Under the pieces are notes generated by a model. That model had not been told where the DNA came from. It saw nothing but the letters and a program-made list of their open reading frames with translations, and did no database searches. Positions 33,164 to 43,637 of a stretch of 64,000 nucleotides of DNA are shown here, piece after piece (positions within the stretch are counted from its first letter, which is position 1; every line of letters begins with the position of its first letter). The position numbers were made by a program, and so were the translations under genes. Origin of the DNA: Eutypa lata (Eukaryota; Ascomycota; Sordariomycetes; Xylariales; Diatrypaceae); the NCBI GenBank assembly GCA_022661535.1, contig JAKULF010000007.1, positions 3,844,001 to 3,908,000 of the forward strand, given 5' to 3'.

Positions 33164-35272
33164 TTAAGGGATATGGTCCACCTCTCCCTTCTCCCGGATC
33201 TCCGCCGCCCGGCGCTCAACATCAGCGGCAATGTTGGCCGTGTACACAGCCTTATCCGAGCCGGGCACGATCCAAGGAGCGTGTGTGAAGAGGAAGTTCA
33301 TCTCCTCGAGCGGCAGCTGCTTAGTCTCGGGTAGCAACAAGTAGAAGAAGACGGCGTTGGTGAAGTTGCAAATCACGAAAAGCAGGAAGAACCGCCACCC
33401 CACTGCCTTTACGGCGATTTCGGTCACCTGCCCAATCATGGTGTTGAAGGCGAAGCTCGTCATCGTGGCGATCGAGACACCTTTACTACGCGTATGCGTG
33501 TCGAATATTTCGGCGGGGATGATCCTATAGTTTACTATCAATACATTTGGTCGAACTACGGGGATATTGATCGTCGCAGTATGGTTCACTTACCAAGACA
33601 GGGGTCCGCAGGCAAAGGAGAATGAGATGTTGTAGAGCCAGGTGCTAAAGATCATGTCAGCACTCTTCGTTACTTGGATAGGAACTCGGTTAACAAGACT
33701 TACACAATAATAAAACCCCATCCTGCAGTACCTCCAGAATTCGACTCAGGGGGGAATTTCGCTAGCAGAAAGTCAGCAACTGAGCTTTGGGGAGACCACT
33801 CCTATAGGGCCCGCTTCACTCACCAAGGAGGACTGTCGCAATGAGAAACATCACGCAGTTGACCAGGTTGCCGGCGATCAAAGTCGGACGGCGTCCAAAC
33901 TTGTCGATGAAAGCCATACAGAGCGCCTGGGCAATCAAGGCCAGGATTGCATTAATTGCTTGATACTTCAGGGTATCTTCAGTTGATATACCGATCTGGT
34001 TGAAGATGGTCACGGAGAAGTACTGGATCGCTGAGACGCCCGTCATCTGTATAGACGCCTGGAGTGCACAGGCAAGGAAAAGGCGGCGGAAAGCGGATCT
34101 ATTGTGTTCAAAATTAGGCTCATTCTCGATACAAATCGGGTAGTATTATGTAGGACGGCACTAACCTATTGACAAATAGCTCCTTGTAACTCTTTGCTTC
34201 GTGATCATGCTCGAAACTAAGGGTTTCCTAGAAACCAGGAAAACGTCAGTATTGTTTTTCGTCTTGTAGTATTTTCTAATGATTAGACTAACCTGGATTT
34301 GGGCGAACTCAGCTCGAACCCAAGAGTCATTGACATCGCCATTGGAATGGAGCTTCGCTAGGTTTACAAGCCCTTCGTCGGCTCGGTTGTGGTCGATGAG
34401 CCAGCGTGGACTTTCCGGGAAGAGGAGGATCAGAGCAGCCAGAATAACGGCGGGAAGGTTCTGAATGCCCAATGGAATTCTCCACTGTGCGTCGGTGGTG
34501 AGGTTCGTATAGCAACCGTACGTTATCCAGCCAGCCAGAAGCGCACCGATGCCAAGCATGAACTGCTGCAGTCCGGTCACACGTCCACGGATCGAAGGGT
34601 GCGATATCTCGCTCTGGTATACGGCTGCAGGCGTGTCATGGTTAGCACACGTCTGTAACATAACTATACCCAGCATACGGAGTCAATAGGTCTATAAATG
34701 CTTACTACACGAGGCGATATTAGTAGTGTTCTTGGTTAGAGATTGACATGACAACGTACCGAATAATCATAGTTAGGAACCCAACACCGAGTCCAGCCAA
34801 AGCTCTTCCGGCATAGAGATAGTTGATCGTTTGTGCTGCTGTCTGGATGCAACCGCCGACGAGGAAAAGAATAGAGCCCAGCATTATGGTCAGTCTCCGA
34901 CCAATCCAATCACCAGAAGGTCCAGCGAATCCAGCTCCGAAGAAAGCACCGCCCGTGAACAGGGCGACGACCGTTCCACTGCGTACGTTGTTAGTAACTG
35001 CACCGGAGTCACGACTTCGAACATAAACCTACTTCTGTGTAGCATTCGTTTTGAACAACTCGGCATAAGAGCTACTGCCCACGACACCCGCTATAACACC
35101 AAGGTCATAACCGTAGAGGACAGAGCCCACCGAGGCGAAAACGCCAACGAGGAACTAAGAGACATGATTAGCTACTCAACTCGCCCTTCAGCATCGCATT
35201 TGCTAAGCGCCATATCCAATGCCCCTGTATAAAACAAGCGGATGTACACACCTGATAAACCTTAGGCTTCAT
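33164..35272 (-). CDS. MFS sugar transporter, nine exons, one junction out of phase
   Basis: Exons: 35272-35252, 35154-35033, 34978-34760, 34624-34293, 34227-34166, 34098-33824, 33761-33704, 33644-33594 and 33524-33164. The product would be 499 residues, normal for the family. It starts MKPKVYQ. Sugar-porter signatures are present: LYGYDLGVIAG, DWIGRRLTI, PESPRWLIDHNRAD, DKFGRRPTLIAGN and LPETKQLPLEEMNF, with 12 predicted membrane spans. Every junction is in phase except exon 3 to 4. Exon 3 ends ATT ATT CG before the only good donor (GTACGT). Exon 4 after CTGCAG starts CC GTA TAC CAG. One base too many is present compared with the expected family sequence MIIPVYQSE. Either a non-consensus donor one base upstream (GGTACG) is used, or the allele carries a one-base insertion. 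The substrate is probably a hexose, disaccharide or quinate. Confidence 0.85.
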
Positions 35273-37346
35273 ATTGACGCAGTATATACATATACAGTAG
35301 AGGTCGTCACGTAACAAGGTGAACCAACTCAGACGCCGAGAGACACGAGACCAAGACAGTTCACGTTCAGAAGCAACAGAGTAGCAGCGCAGGTCCCGAT
35401 TCTTATAGATCCCCACATCATGAAACCAACCACACATCTCATTTTTCCGCTTGGCTTTTGTAACTAGGTTAGCTGACTAGTAATTATACGGGAAGCAACT
35501 TGCAGGGGGAGGAGCGCAAATAAACCATGCCATGTGCTCGATTCGTGAACACGCTGGTTAAGCTCCTAAGCTTAGTTCACTTCTATCTAGGTATCTACCT
35601 CGGATTTTTGGCAACGAAGCACTCCGACTGGAGGATTTTGGCAGGTCCCGAGGTCGAGATCGCGAACCCCCCCATATGCGCGCCAATCGCAGGCCACCGC
35701 GAGCCCTGTCCAATTCCCCCGAAGTCTGGGGTATGAGCGCTGGGGTTTTCGCTAACGCCCCCCGACCCCCCATGCGGAGAGTCGTCCTTTTCTCCACACT
35801 GCCCACACTTCCACCACTTCGCGGCTTGTCCCAGCTGCCAGGTTCTCCAACCCTGGCGACAAGCTTTCCCAGAACGAGTCTGATTCCCGATTATGGGCTG
35901 TCGTCTCCCGCGCGATCGAAAGGGAGGAAGTGCAGTCATTCGGCCGGTTAGACGTGCGTAGCAAATGATTAAACATTCTCTGGGGTCTAGTTAGTGCTAG
36001 GCTGTTTTGTTAACGTTAGTTGTTCAGCTTTGGTTATGACACTATTCTTCTGTGACAGACGGCCCTAGTTAACTTCCGTGAGAAGCGAGCCACACACAGC
36101 CCGAGGCACTTTTCAGCTAAAGCTCACTACACTAGTTAGGCTTGTATACTGCATTGTAGCTGAAGAGCATTTTGACATATGACCAGATATGGCCTCTATG
36201 AGGATGTAACCTGATCCCGTGCGAGGCGAACTCGAAATGTCGGCCTAACTGTTGTTTACCTGCACTACCTAGGTAGCGTTACATCACATACGGGGTCTAT
36301 TCTCATGCCCAGTTGTAAGCAATTAGGTTTTCTAGAAATATTTCGAAGCAGTGAGTTAGCATACCATAATGGGGAGCATGACGAACACCGTAATCTCTTG
36401 ATAGTTGTAGGGTTTTGCTAGATGTAATTATATTTCCCAACCCTAGAATGTAGGGAGGACAGTAGCGCACCTGCACTCAGCACCATATTAGTTTCGGAAT
36501 CTAAACATTACTTGTCTAGGAAACAGATTGTAGATAACTACTACCCCTTGAGAGGTAAAAACCATCGCCCAGAGTCTATCTCTAGCCACATATATGTAAA
36601 CGAAGTCGGGTACACAGACCACGACCTTTCTCCTGTTAGACCAAAGAGACGCCTAGGCGAATATCTCTATATAAGTAGATTACAGCTCTTGTCTCTCCAC
36701 TTTAGCGTCTGCTTAACAAATTGCCATGCCTCTTGTCATTCTCAGCTATCAGGTCTTGCGGTGGTTCTAGGTAAATACACCTTCACCTTTCAGAAGGCGC
36801 CAACCATTCTTGTGTGCACAGTCCCACTTGGCGGGATAACTTGTGATCCTACTGAGATGGTGCTCCGTCAAGCCATATATATATTTATCCCCTTATGAGG
36901 GCTTAGCATAGGCTGTCCAGGCTCTTCGGGATGAATAGTTGGTCCAAGATTAACCCTCATAAGAATATGGGGAATAGGTTCTAGACGAAAGTCAGTTTCG
37001 GACAGTTGCGAGTCTAAAGTGTAGACTAGAACGTCGACACTGAATGTTATCATAAGCTTTACTTAGTTCTAGCTTAGTCACTTACTATGAGTTTGATCTT
37101 GATGATATACATAATACAAGTGTAGTATATCTGTGGTGATAGCATTTCATGTGTCAACTCACAACATTCATCGAACGAACTTATTAGAGACCTGTTCACT
37201 TGCAAATTACCCAGAAGAAGAATACCTAACACAAAGAGTTTCTTTTCAGGGGTAGTTCGACCGTAAGAGAACCACTATTATTGGATACAAGCAGATAATA
37301 TGGCTGGGAGTTGATGCATCGTGCAGGTGCAAAAGGGTGCCAAAAT
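35273..37346. other. Transporter promoter region and gene-poor gap
   Basis: A GC-rich patch at about 35640-35940 has overlapping ORFs on both strands and no recognisable product; it is probably part of the transporter promoter. From 35970 on the DNA is AT-rich with CTACCTAGGTAGC at 36266-36278. The 128-codon ORF at 36512-36898 shows no family similarity. Confidence 0.45.
35726..35985 (+). promoter_or_regulatory. Cluster of CreA-type CTGGGG motifs upstream of the sugar transporter
   Basis: CTGGGG, matching the carbon-catabolite-repressor consensus SYGGRG, occurs at 35726-35731, 35740-35745 and 35980-35985, within 450-720 bases upstream of the transporter start. CreA-type repressors commonly use paired sites near sugar-transport genes. 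The motif is short and could arise by chance, so this is only suggestive. Confidence 0.3.
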
Positions 37347-37742
37347 TTAACGGCCGGGTTCCTGTCGGTGAAGCTTCTTTATCAGTGCTTGAATATATGG
37401 CAGGTCTTGTTCGTCTCCCCAGATAAGCAGTCTTGATGGTCCACGACACGATCGAATTCTAGAGAGTCATTGATATAAAAGTGTTGTCCAAGACAGTTTC
37501 TAGGGCTGAACTTGCCCTTTCTGTGCCGCTTGCAGAGCTTCAGGTTGTAGCGTCATGACCAGAAATTCCTTTGCATCTTCAGTGTTGTTGATTGTTAGGA
37601 CAGGCTTGGAACCGAACCACAACATAGATCCTTCATATTTCTTCGCCATCTCAAGAAGTTCTTTCTTAGGATTCCAGAGAACCTGGAGAAACTGGAAGAA
37701 GCTTCTTACAAATGGCAGGACAGTGATCCATCTACATAGCCA
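37347..37742 (-). pseudogene. Cytochrome P450 relic
   Basis: Two blocks survive. The stretch 37742-37500 reads LPFVRSFFQFLQVLWNPKK, then ELLEMAKKYEGSMLWFGSK and PVLTINNTEDAKEFLVM before a TAG. This is the N-terminal beta-sheet region after the membrane anchor of a fungal P450. The stretch 37427-37347 reads WGDEQDLPYIQALIKKLHRQ then EPGR and TAA. It matches the K-helix region (LPY..A.IKE.LR..P), where the invariant Glu of ExxR is now Lys, a G-to-A change. The roughly 250 residues that normally separate the blocks are missing, and no heme-binding Cys motif follows. It therefore cannot make a P450. It has degraded in place within an AT-rich gap. Confidence 0.55.
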
Positions 37743-39597
37743 CTACCCAATTTAAGTCTCCAATACATAAACTCAAACGTCAAGACAACGATACTAGGTA
37801 AGGGAAATCCGATGATGTGGTTGGCAGAGATCCATTTGGAAATGCTGAAGTCTGTGACCGATTCCGCGCTTGCAACTTAGTACAAGAGAACTGATAATAC
37901 ACAAAGGTCTAGATAGCAAGGTATTTGAGATCGATACTACGAGTTTTTAAACCGCAAGAGTATCAAAAGGGGACATCGAGCATGTGAGGATCTTGTGCTC
38001 TAGCCATTAATATGTCTCTAAAGCCGGGGGTTCGGTTATTATTTATAGAAAGCACGAATGGGTTTCTAGGGCTTTGGTAAATCGCTTTCCTTTTCATCTC
38101 ATAGTCGAGGTATAGGCAATGGCCAAATGCAGTACCAGTTCAAGACTTAGGTATGGCAATAACCTGCTATAGCCATAACGGTCCTAAGTCATATGAACCC
38201 GGCGAACATCCTCTTATGTTTTGAATTCTACAAATAGTATTTCTTCTTCTTCTTCTTCTTCTTCTTCTTCTTCTTCTTCTTCTTCTTCTTCTTCTTCTTC
38301 TTCTTCTTCTTCTTCTTCTTCTTCTTCTTCTTCTTCTTCTTCTTCTTCTTCTTCTTCTTCTTCTTCTTCTTCTTCTTCTTCTCGATCTAAGGATTAGTTA
38401 CACGTGCTGCAATAAGTGAGGTGCTAACAGCCATAGTCAAGCCATATCAAATCTAGCTGTTTCAAGATATGCTCTCAGTCAACCTGCGTCAGCAAAACCG
38501 CCGTAGCCGCGACCAAATCTAAAGTAATGAATAGAACGTGATGGAGACGTGTCATGGTTATAGATATGTCTCAGTTGGCGGGAAAGATGGCGACCCCCTT
38601 ATTTTCAGAAAAGACTCTTTCAATTTGTCATCCCCAGTGTTATCCTAAATGTTGTTGTTATCTTATCTTCTTGGAGCGTGTTTGCTTGCAGCTTAACCAA
38701 ATAAAAAACCTCATGTCTAATTTACCTACCTAATGACATTTAACTTGTCGATTTAAGGAGCTCCGTATTTCAAAGAAATAATTCACATCCTTCACTAGTT
38801 TAACAATGCAAATATATAAATAGTAAGGGCTATGAATGACTCGCCAGGTAACAGAGAGACGCGGAGATTGTGGGGTATTAGTCTTGACTAGTAGTACTGG
38901 CTCTGCTGCTATAATCCACCCCCAGAGAGTAAGAGGCTTCGCCAGGTTTTGTGTCAGTTGGGGCTCAATCCCTATAGGTATATATGCCTAACAGATTTGT
39001 TCAACCCTCCATAGTGTCGTAGTCGGTCACATGAACCCACGAATTAAGCCTCCCGGAGAGTTCCCTAGCAAACCAATCAGAATCGACACGTGATTCCACA
39101 AACGGCGTCAAGAGGCTCTCTGCTTCGCTGTCTGCCTGGCAAGACACTTGTTTGACGAAGGAACGACGACTCGCTGCAGGGTGTGGGTAAGGTCTTACAT
39201 TTAATATTTAGCCCAGAAGCGGCGCTCCTAATGGAGACATGTTTTCCCCTTGCAACGTCTCATTGGTCCCTGAAGATCCCACCTGAGCTCCACTAAACGA
39301 ACGTAACGTCAGTGGAAAATGATCGACATCGCTGACCAGGCTAAAAGGCACAGACTTGAATCAGTGCTGAGCGTCATTGGGTAGCTATTTTTGTGTTCAG
39401 GAACCTCTAGCGGTCTTGGGACATGAGTTTTTTTTTTTTGTGTTGACGATGAGTGCCGAGTCTCTGACACTGTCTCTCTCGTTTTCCTTGCCATAACTTA
39501 CGCTCATTCCTTCATCTTTTATACAGCGCGTCTCTCTGATTACTAAAAGACGTTCACCCGATCGCGACTCCCCGGCAAGCGAACCACGATCTTACCA
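37743..39597. other. AT-rich gap with large TTC repeat and VPS62 promoter
   Basis: No gene is seen. The central feature is the trinucleotide array at 38241-38382. The last few hundred bases are the upstream region of the VPS62-like gene, with a T10 run at 39429-39439. Confidence 0.5.
38241..38382 (+). repeat. Perfect (TTC)47 microsatellite
   Basis: About 142 bases of uninterrupted TTC (GAA on the other strand). It lies in intergenic DNA about 500 bases beyond the P450 relic. The polypurine/polypyrimidine strand asymmetry and purity make it a strong candidate for triplex formation and length variability. Confidence 0.98.
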
Positions 39598-41211
39598 ATG
39601 TACCACCTCCGCCGCCTAACCATCCTCTCTATCTTCGTCGGAGTTGTCGTTTTCATTACATGGGTCCTGCCGCAAGCGCTCAACCCAGTCAAGAAGAGCC
39701 GAGAGGCGCGGGAGGCCGAGCGCCGATGGGTCAGCACGTCTCCGTACTGGCTTGATCGGCAAGCCTGCCGGTGGTTCAGCCTGTGCGGTCTGCTGCACGT
39801 GAAAACCGATCCACCTAGCAAGGAAGATGATGACGATGACGACGACGAAGATCGCGCGCCTGAGCTGAGGCGGTTGTGGGAAGAGCAGAGACAGCAGAGA
39901 ATATTATACACGGCGGGGAAAGATGGGTCTAAACATGGTGGCGGTAGCAGTAGCAGTAACACGCAGGGTTTAAGGGAGATCCCTGATTACGTGTTGGACT
40001 ATGCGCCTCTGGTCCATCTTTACTCCAAGGAGTTCTTCTGGCCCGCCGACATCGCAGATCACGTCAAACACATGATGCCGTATTCAGGTGATACGCGGTT
40101 AAACCTAACGGAACCCCTCGAGTTAGGCAACTTACACGAGCTGCACAAGCTGCACAAGCACTCGAGTGGCCTATTCCTGAGGAGCAGGACAGATGTGGAA
40201 GCGCGTCCCTCGTGGCTGCACAACTGGTTCAATATGCCTGCCTTGTATGACGACGATGACGACGATGATGACGGGGAAGGCGGGCACTGGCAAGAAGAAG
40301 ATCAGCTCTCTGGTGACACAACTACATGGTTCGATGTCGACCGCGATCATCCCTTGCAGAGGATATCCGACCCGCGCAAGTTACCCGGCGGCGGCCTAAG
40401 TAGCCCCATGGTTCCCCGGGCTGCCAGAGGCCCGCGCGACAGCATCCAGGGGCGTCGCGAGCGATCTGCTCCTACCCTGACAGCGCAGCACAAACCCGAC
40501 GACTCCGGCTTCTCGCGAGCGCCCGCGACCCTCGTCCTGGTGGACAAGGGGTCGGGCATCGTCGACGCCTTTTGGTTCTTCTTCTACGCCTATAACCTAG
40601 GCCAGACCGTCCTGGGCGTCCGCTACGGCAACCACGTCGGCGACTGGGAGCACACGATGATCCGGTTCGACTCCGGCGTGCCTCGCGCCATGTTCTTCAG
40701 CGAGCACGAGGGCGGCCAAGCGTACGCCTGGCATGCCGTGGAGAAGCGCGGCAACGAGACAGAGAAGCAGCGGCCTGTGATATATAGTGCAGTGGGTAGC
40801 CATGCCATGTACGCCATGCCCGGAAACCACCCTTACGTGCTGCCCTTCGGCATGCTCAAAGACCAGACGGACCGCGGACCGCTGTGGGATCCCCGTAAGA
40901 ACTTCAGGGCGTATTGGTACGACTACACGGCAGCTACGACCACGGGCCACAACGCGGCGGAAGGGCTGGAGCCCGTGAAGGAACAACCCGAGGCCCCGAC
41001 GAGCTGGTTCCACTACGGGGGAAAGTGGGGCGACCAGCTCTACGGCCTGGACGACAGGCGGCAGTGGAGGCTGTTCGGGCAGTACCACTACGTGACGGGG
41101 CCCGAGGGCCCCAAATCCAAGAACCTGGCGAGGGAGAAAATGTGTTTCTCGAGGAGGTGCAGGATCCTGCATAGCATTGCGGAGGGCAGGAAATCGACTT
41201 GGGTCTCATGA
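39598..41211 (+). CDS. VPS62: Vps62-like (DUF946) protein
   Basis: Single exon of 537 residues. Residues 8-26 form a hydrophobic segment (LTILSIFVGVVVFITWVLP) serving as a signal anchor. Poly-Asp tracts at about 78-87 and 218-226 mark disordered acidic loops. The conserved DUF946/Vps62 domain follows: REIPDYVLDYAPLVHLYSKE, FWPADIADHV, FWFFFYAYNLGQTVLGVRYG, NHVGDWEHTMIRFDSGVP, FSEHEGGQAYAW, PVIYSAVGSHAMYAMPGNHP and DQTDRGPLWDPRKNFRAYWYD. The HxGDWEH block is the most conserved part of the family. Yeast Vps62 was found in a vacuolar protein sorting screen; the biochemical activity is unknown. CCZ1, which acts on the vacuole, lies 2.4 kb downstream on the same strand. Confidence 0.93.
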   Translation: MYHLRRLTILSIFVGVVVFITWVLPQALNPVKKSREAREAERRWVSTSPYWLDRQACRWFSLCGLLHVKTDPPSKEDDDDDDDEDRAPELRRLWEEQRQQRILYTAGKDGSKHGGGSSSSNTQGLREIPDYVLDYAPLVHLYSKEFFWPADIADHVKHMMPYSGDTRLNLTEPLELGNLHELHKLHKHSSGLFLRSRTDVEARPSWLHNWFNMPALYDDDDDDDDGEGGHWQEEDQLSGDTTTWFDVDRDHPLQRISDPRKLPGGGLSSPMVPRAARGPRDSIQGRRERSAPTLTAQHKPDDSGFSRAPATLVLVDKGSGIVDAFWFFFYAYNLGQTVLGVRYGNHVGDWEHTMIRFDSGVPRAMFFSEHEGGQAYAWHAVEKRGNETEKQRPVIYSAVGSHAMYAMPGNHPYVLPFGMLKDQTDRGPLWDPRKNFRAYWYDYTAATTTGHNAAEGLEPVKEQPEAPTSWFHYGGKWGDQLYGLDDRRQWRLFGQYHYVTGPEGPKSKNLAREKMCFSRRCRILHSIAEGRKSTWVS

Positions 41212-42289
41212 TGAAACGCATATGATATAGTATGGTATGGTAAGGTGACGAGAAAGGACTCTGGATACATATACCCACGTGGGATTGGGATTGGGATTAG
41301 GATTGGGATGGACGTTTTGTGCATAGCTGTGGCGCAGGGGTATACATTTAGATGGACGGCGGATATTTGGCGCTCGGTCGTGTTTATAGAGCTTGAATGA
41401 ATAGATATTTATGACTTTGAATTATTTACTACGTGGATTGTGACTAGTTACACTTTGGGGGGGTATAATCAATGGCGGATAGGGTGAGGTACTGAGAACC
41501 GCGTCTCAGTATTTAGCAGATGGTTATTCTTCCTAGGCGAAGGATACAGTATCACATCTACCCCTACGATACATTTATCCAGCGTGTTACCCGTCTGTAC
41601 ATTGTTGTTGTTCGTAGATACTTCATATGGAATACGACCACACTAGAATCTGACACAAAAACATGATCTAGCAGCGATAATGCTCCGTTGAACATTACAC
41701 AGTATTCCCTAATTATCAATAAAAATGAAGAGAGCTTACTCTACCGACGATGCCCATTCTGCCACTACTTGACTTGCAATGAACGTGTATTTCCACTTGA
41801 TCAGCTTCCAAGTTGTGCAAATAAGCTGACGGTGGCACCATGACAGCTATTCTCACCAGAACTTTTAAAAAATGTACGACGCCTTGAATCATATACTATA
41901 AAGTCCATACGACGCATCGCCATTAGACAAACTACACTCGTGTTTTTAATTTCTCATGAATTCCTATCTTGAACTATTTCCGCCATCCTTGTAACTAAAG
42001 ATAGTTTACTTGTTACGGATAACAAGGACAGTCGTCTCTGTAACACAGAATAAAGTATTCGTAATGTGGCGGATTTGAAGCATTCTTACAGACGGACATA
42101 TTATCCCCCGTTTCGGGCAAATTTGGCCCTTTGGTGAGGAATGCTACCAGCGATTTGGTCCAACAGGCTCTAGGTCCAGCTTCTCAGATACCGAAAAGCG
42201 ATAAACAGAGTAAAGGCAACGTTCTTCGTGCTGGCTACCCGTAAATGATATAGCTTAGTGCATCTCCAAGGATCTAAACAAGCTCGAAA
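41212..42289. other. Intergenic region
   Basis: Downstream of the VPS62-like gene. Contains a hexamer run of GGGATT (41280-41310). Otherwise AT-rich DNA without coding sequence. Confidence 0.5.
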
Positions 42290-42958
42290 ATGGATCATGG
42301 AGCGCAATCCCACGATATACAATGCGTCGAAACTGTGCGACGCCTAAGGGCCGAAGCGGCCACAACTGCGTGTTGCTATTCAAACGTCGACCTAGCTGAA
42401 CTCTTCAAGAGTGGGATAGAAGTCTGGCACCCAACGCAACCGAGTGTGGGTGTTTCAGATAGGGGTGCTTTATTGGATATGGCTCTACGAAATGGAGAGA
42501 ACGAGATACGCATCCAGCTAGTCCTAGTCGACACGTTCCAAACCGCCTGCCATCATCTACTAGGCTATCTCAAGCCCTGCTCCCTCCCCATCAATGAGGC
42601 CTTTCCAAAATCTTCTGGAAAACCCGGAGAAATCAGACTAGACACGACCCCCGGTGCGTCTAACCCTATTGTAATATGGGTCTATCACAACATATTCATC
42701 CGTGTGGAGCTGTTCGAATCTGGTCACAAGCAGTCTGACATCTCCCCTAACTCCGGAACTTGTCCGACCCTCTTTGACAAAGTGGTAGATAAGCTATGTC
42801 AGTATATTCGAAGTGGCTCTGTTCAGGATAGGACCGAAATCGCCAGGCCGGAGACCGTGAAAATAAAACCCCCAGACTCGACGAAGGTTGGAGAAACGTT
42901 TGATGTCGAGGTCACCGCCGACTTAACTCATTTTCATGACGTCAAATGCAGAATGTGA
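42290..42958 (+). CDS. Hypothetical protein, possibly with a further exon
   Basis: ORF of 222 residues with coding-like composition and codon use. I recognise no catalytic motif. The C-terminal part (IKPPDSTKVGETFDVEVTAD) looks like the start of a beta-sandwich repeat seen in fungal hypothetical proteins. A plausible second exon begins near 43247: a GTGACC donor at 42954 and an AAG acceptor would join in phase to NALKWDMQFPGIFTLNDVSA. This would add the missing strands, but the splice sites are weak. There is no signal peptide. The gene could equally be truncated at 42958. It lies between VPS62-like and CCZ1 on the same strand. Confidence 0.45.
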   Translation: MDHGAQSHDIQCVETVRRLRAEAATTACCYSNVDLAELFKSGIEVWHPTQPSVGVSDRGALLDMALRNGENEIRIQLVLVDTFQTACHHLLGYLKPCSLPINEAFPKSSGKPGEIRLDTTPGASNPIVIWVYHNIFIRVELFESGHKQSDISPNSGTCPTLFDKVVDKLCQYIRSGSVQDRTEIARPETVKIKPPDSTKVGETFDVEVTADLTHFHDVKCRM

Positions 42959-43637
42959 CCATCTCCAGTAAAGAGATACAATACGAGTGCTGGATATTTA
43001 TACCTAGCATTAATATACTCGTTATAAAACGCACAATATATCTTTTGTTTGACAGGCTGTATAACTGTGTTCGTCTCATTTTCATGTGTTATATTGATGT
43101 AGTATATCTGATTCATGGTAAACTCATTATTGCCCTTAATGATACTTCCATTTGAACTGTATCTTATTCGTAATAGCTGCTTCCTAATAATTTTTCATCA
43201 TTTACTTTCTTATCTTCCTCGTTAGGAATTAATTCTCTATTAGTTAAGTAATGCACTAAAATGGGATATGCAATTTCCGGGGATCTTTACTTTGAACGAC
43301 GTCAGTGCTCGGTTTCCCAACCCAGAAACCCACTTAAAAAGTAACGACAGACAAGACACCAAAGACAAGAGCTCGATTGCGATTACCGTTGTTTTGGGCG
43401 TTGGTTTTTGGTTTACTGTAACTCTCATTGATTATTCGAGGTATATCTTAGAGAATGAGTTGACTACATATATATATACATATATACATACATCCCTCTA
43501 CCTATACTTCTCATTTATACAAGGTAGTCTAGGTGCCGTGGTGTGACTGTAACTACCATGTACCGGGTTATTGAAGGGACCATACCTAACATATGAGCAT
43601 CGGATCGACTGATGTATAAGGCATCTATCTCACTCGA
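42959..43637. other. AT-rich spacer before CCZ1
   Basis: Starts with about 290 AT-rich bases with stops in all frames. At 43262-43540 an open stretch may be a second exon of the preceding hypothetical gene. A TATATATATACATATATACATACAT tract lies near 43468-43492. The CCZ1 leader occupies the end. Confidence 0.4.

Noticed and set aside
42959..43250. MITE insertion in the hypothetical gene
   Set aside because: I found no clear terminal inverted repeats or target-site duplication, so only an AT-rich gap or intron is reported.
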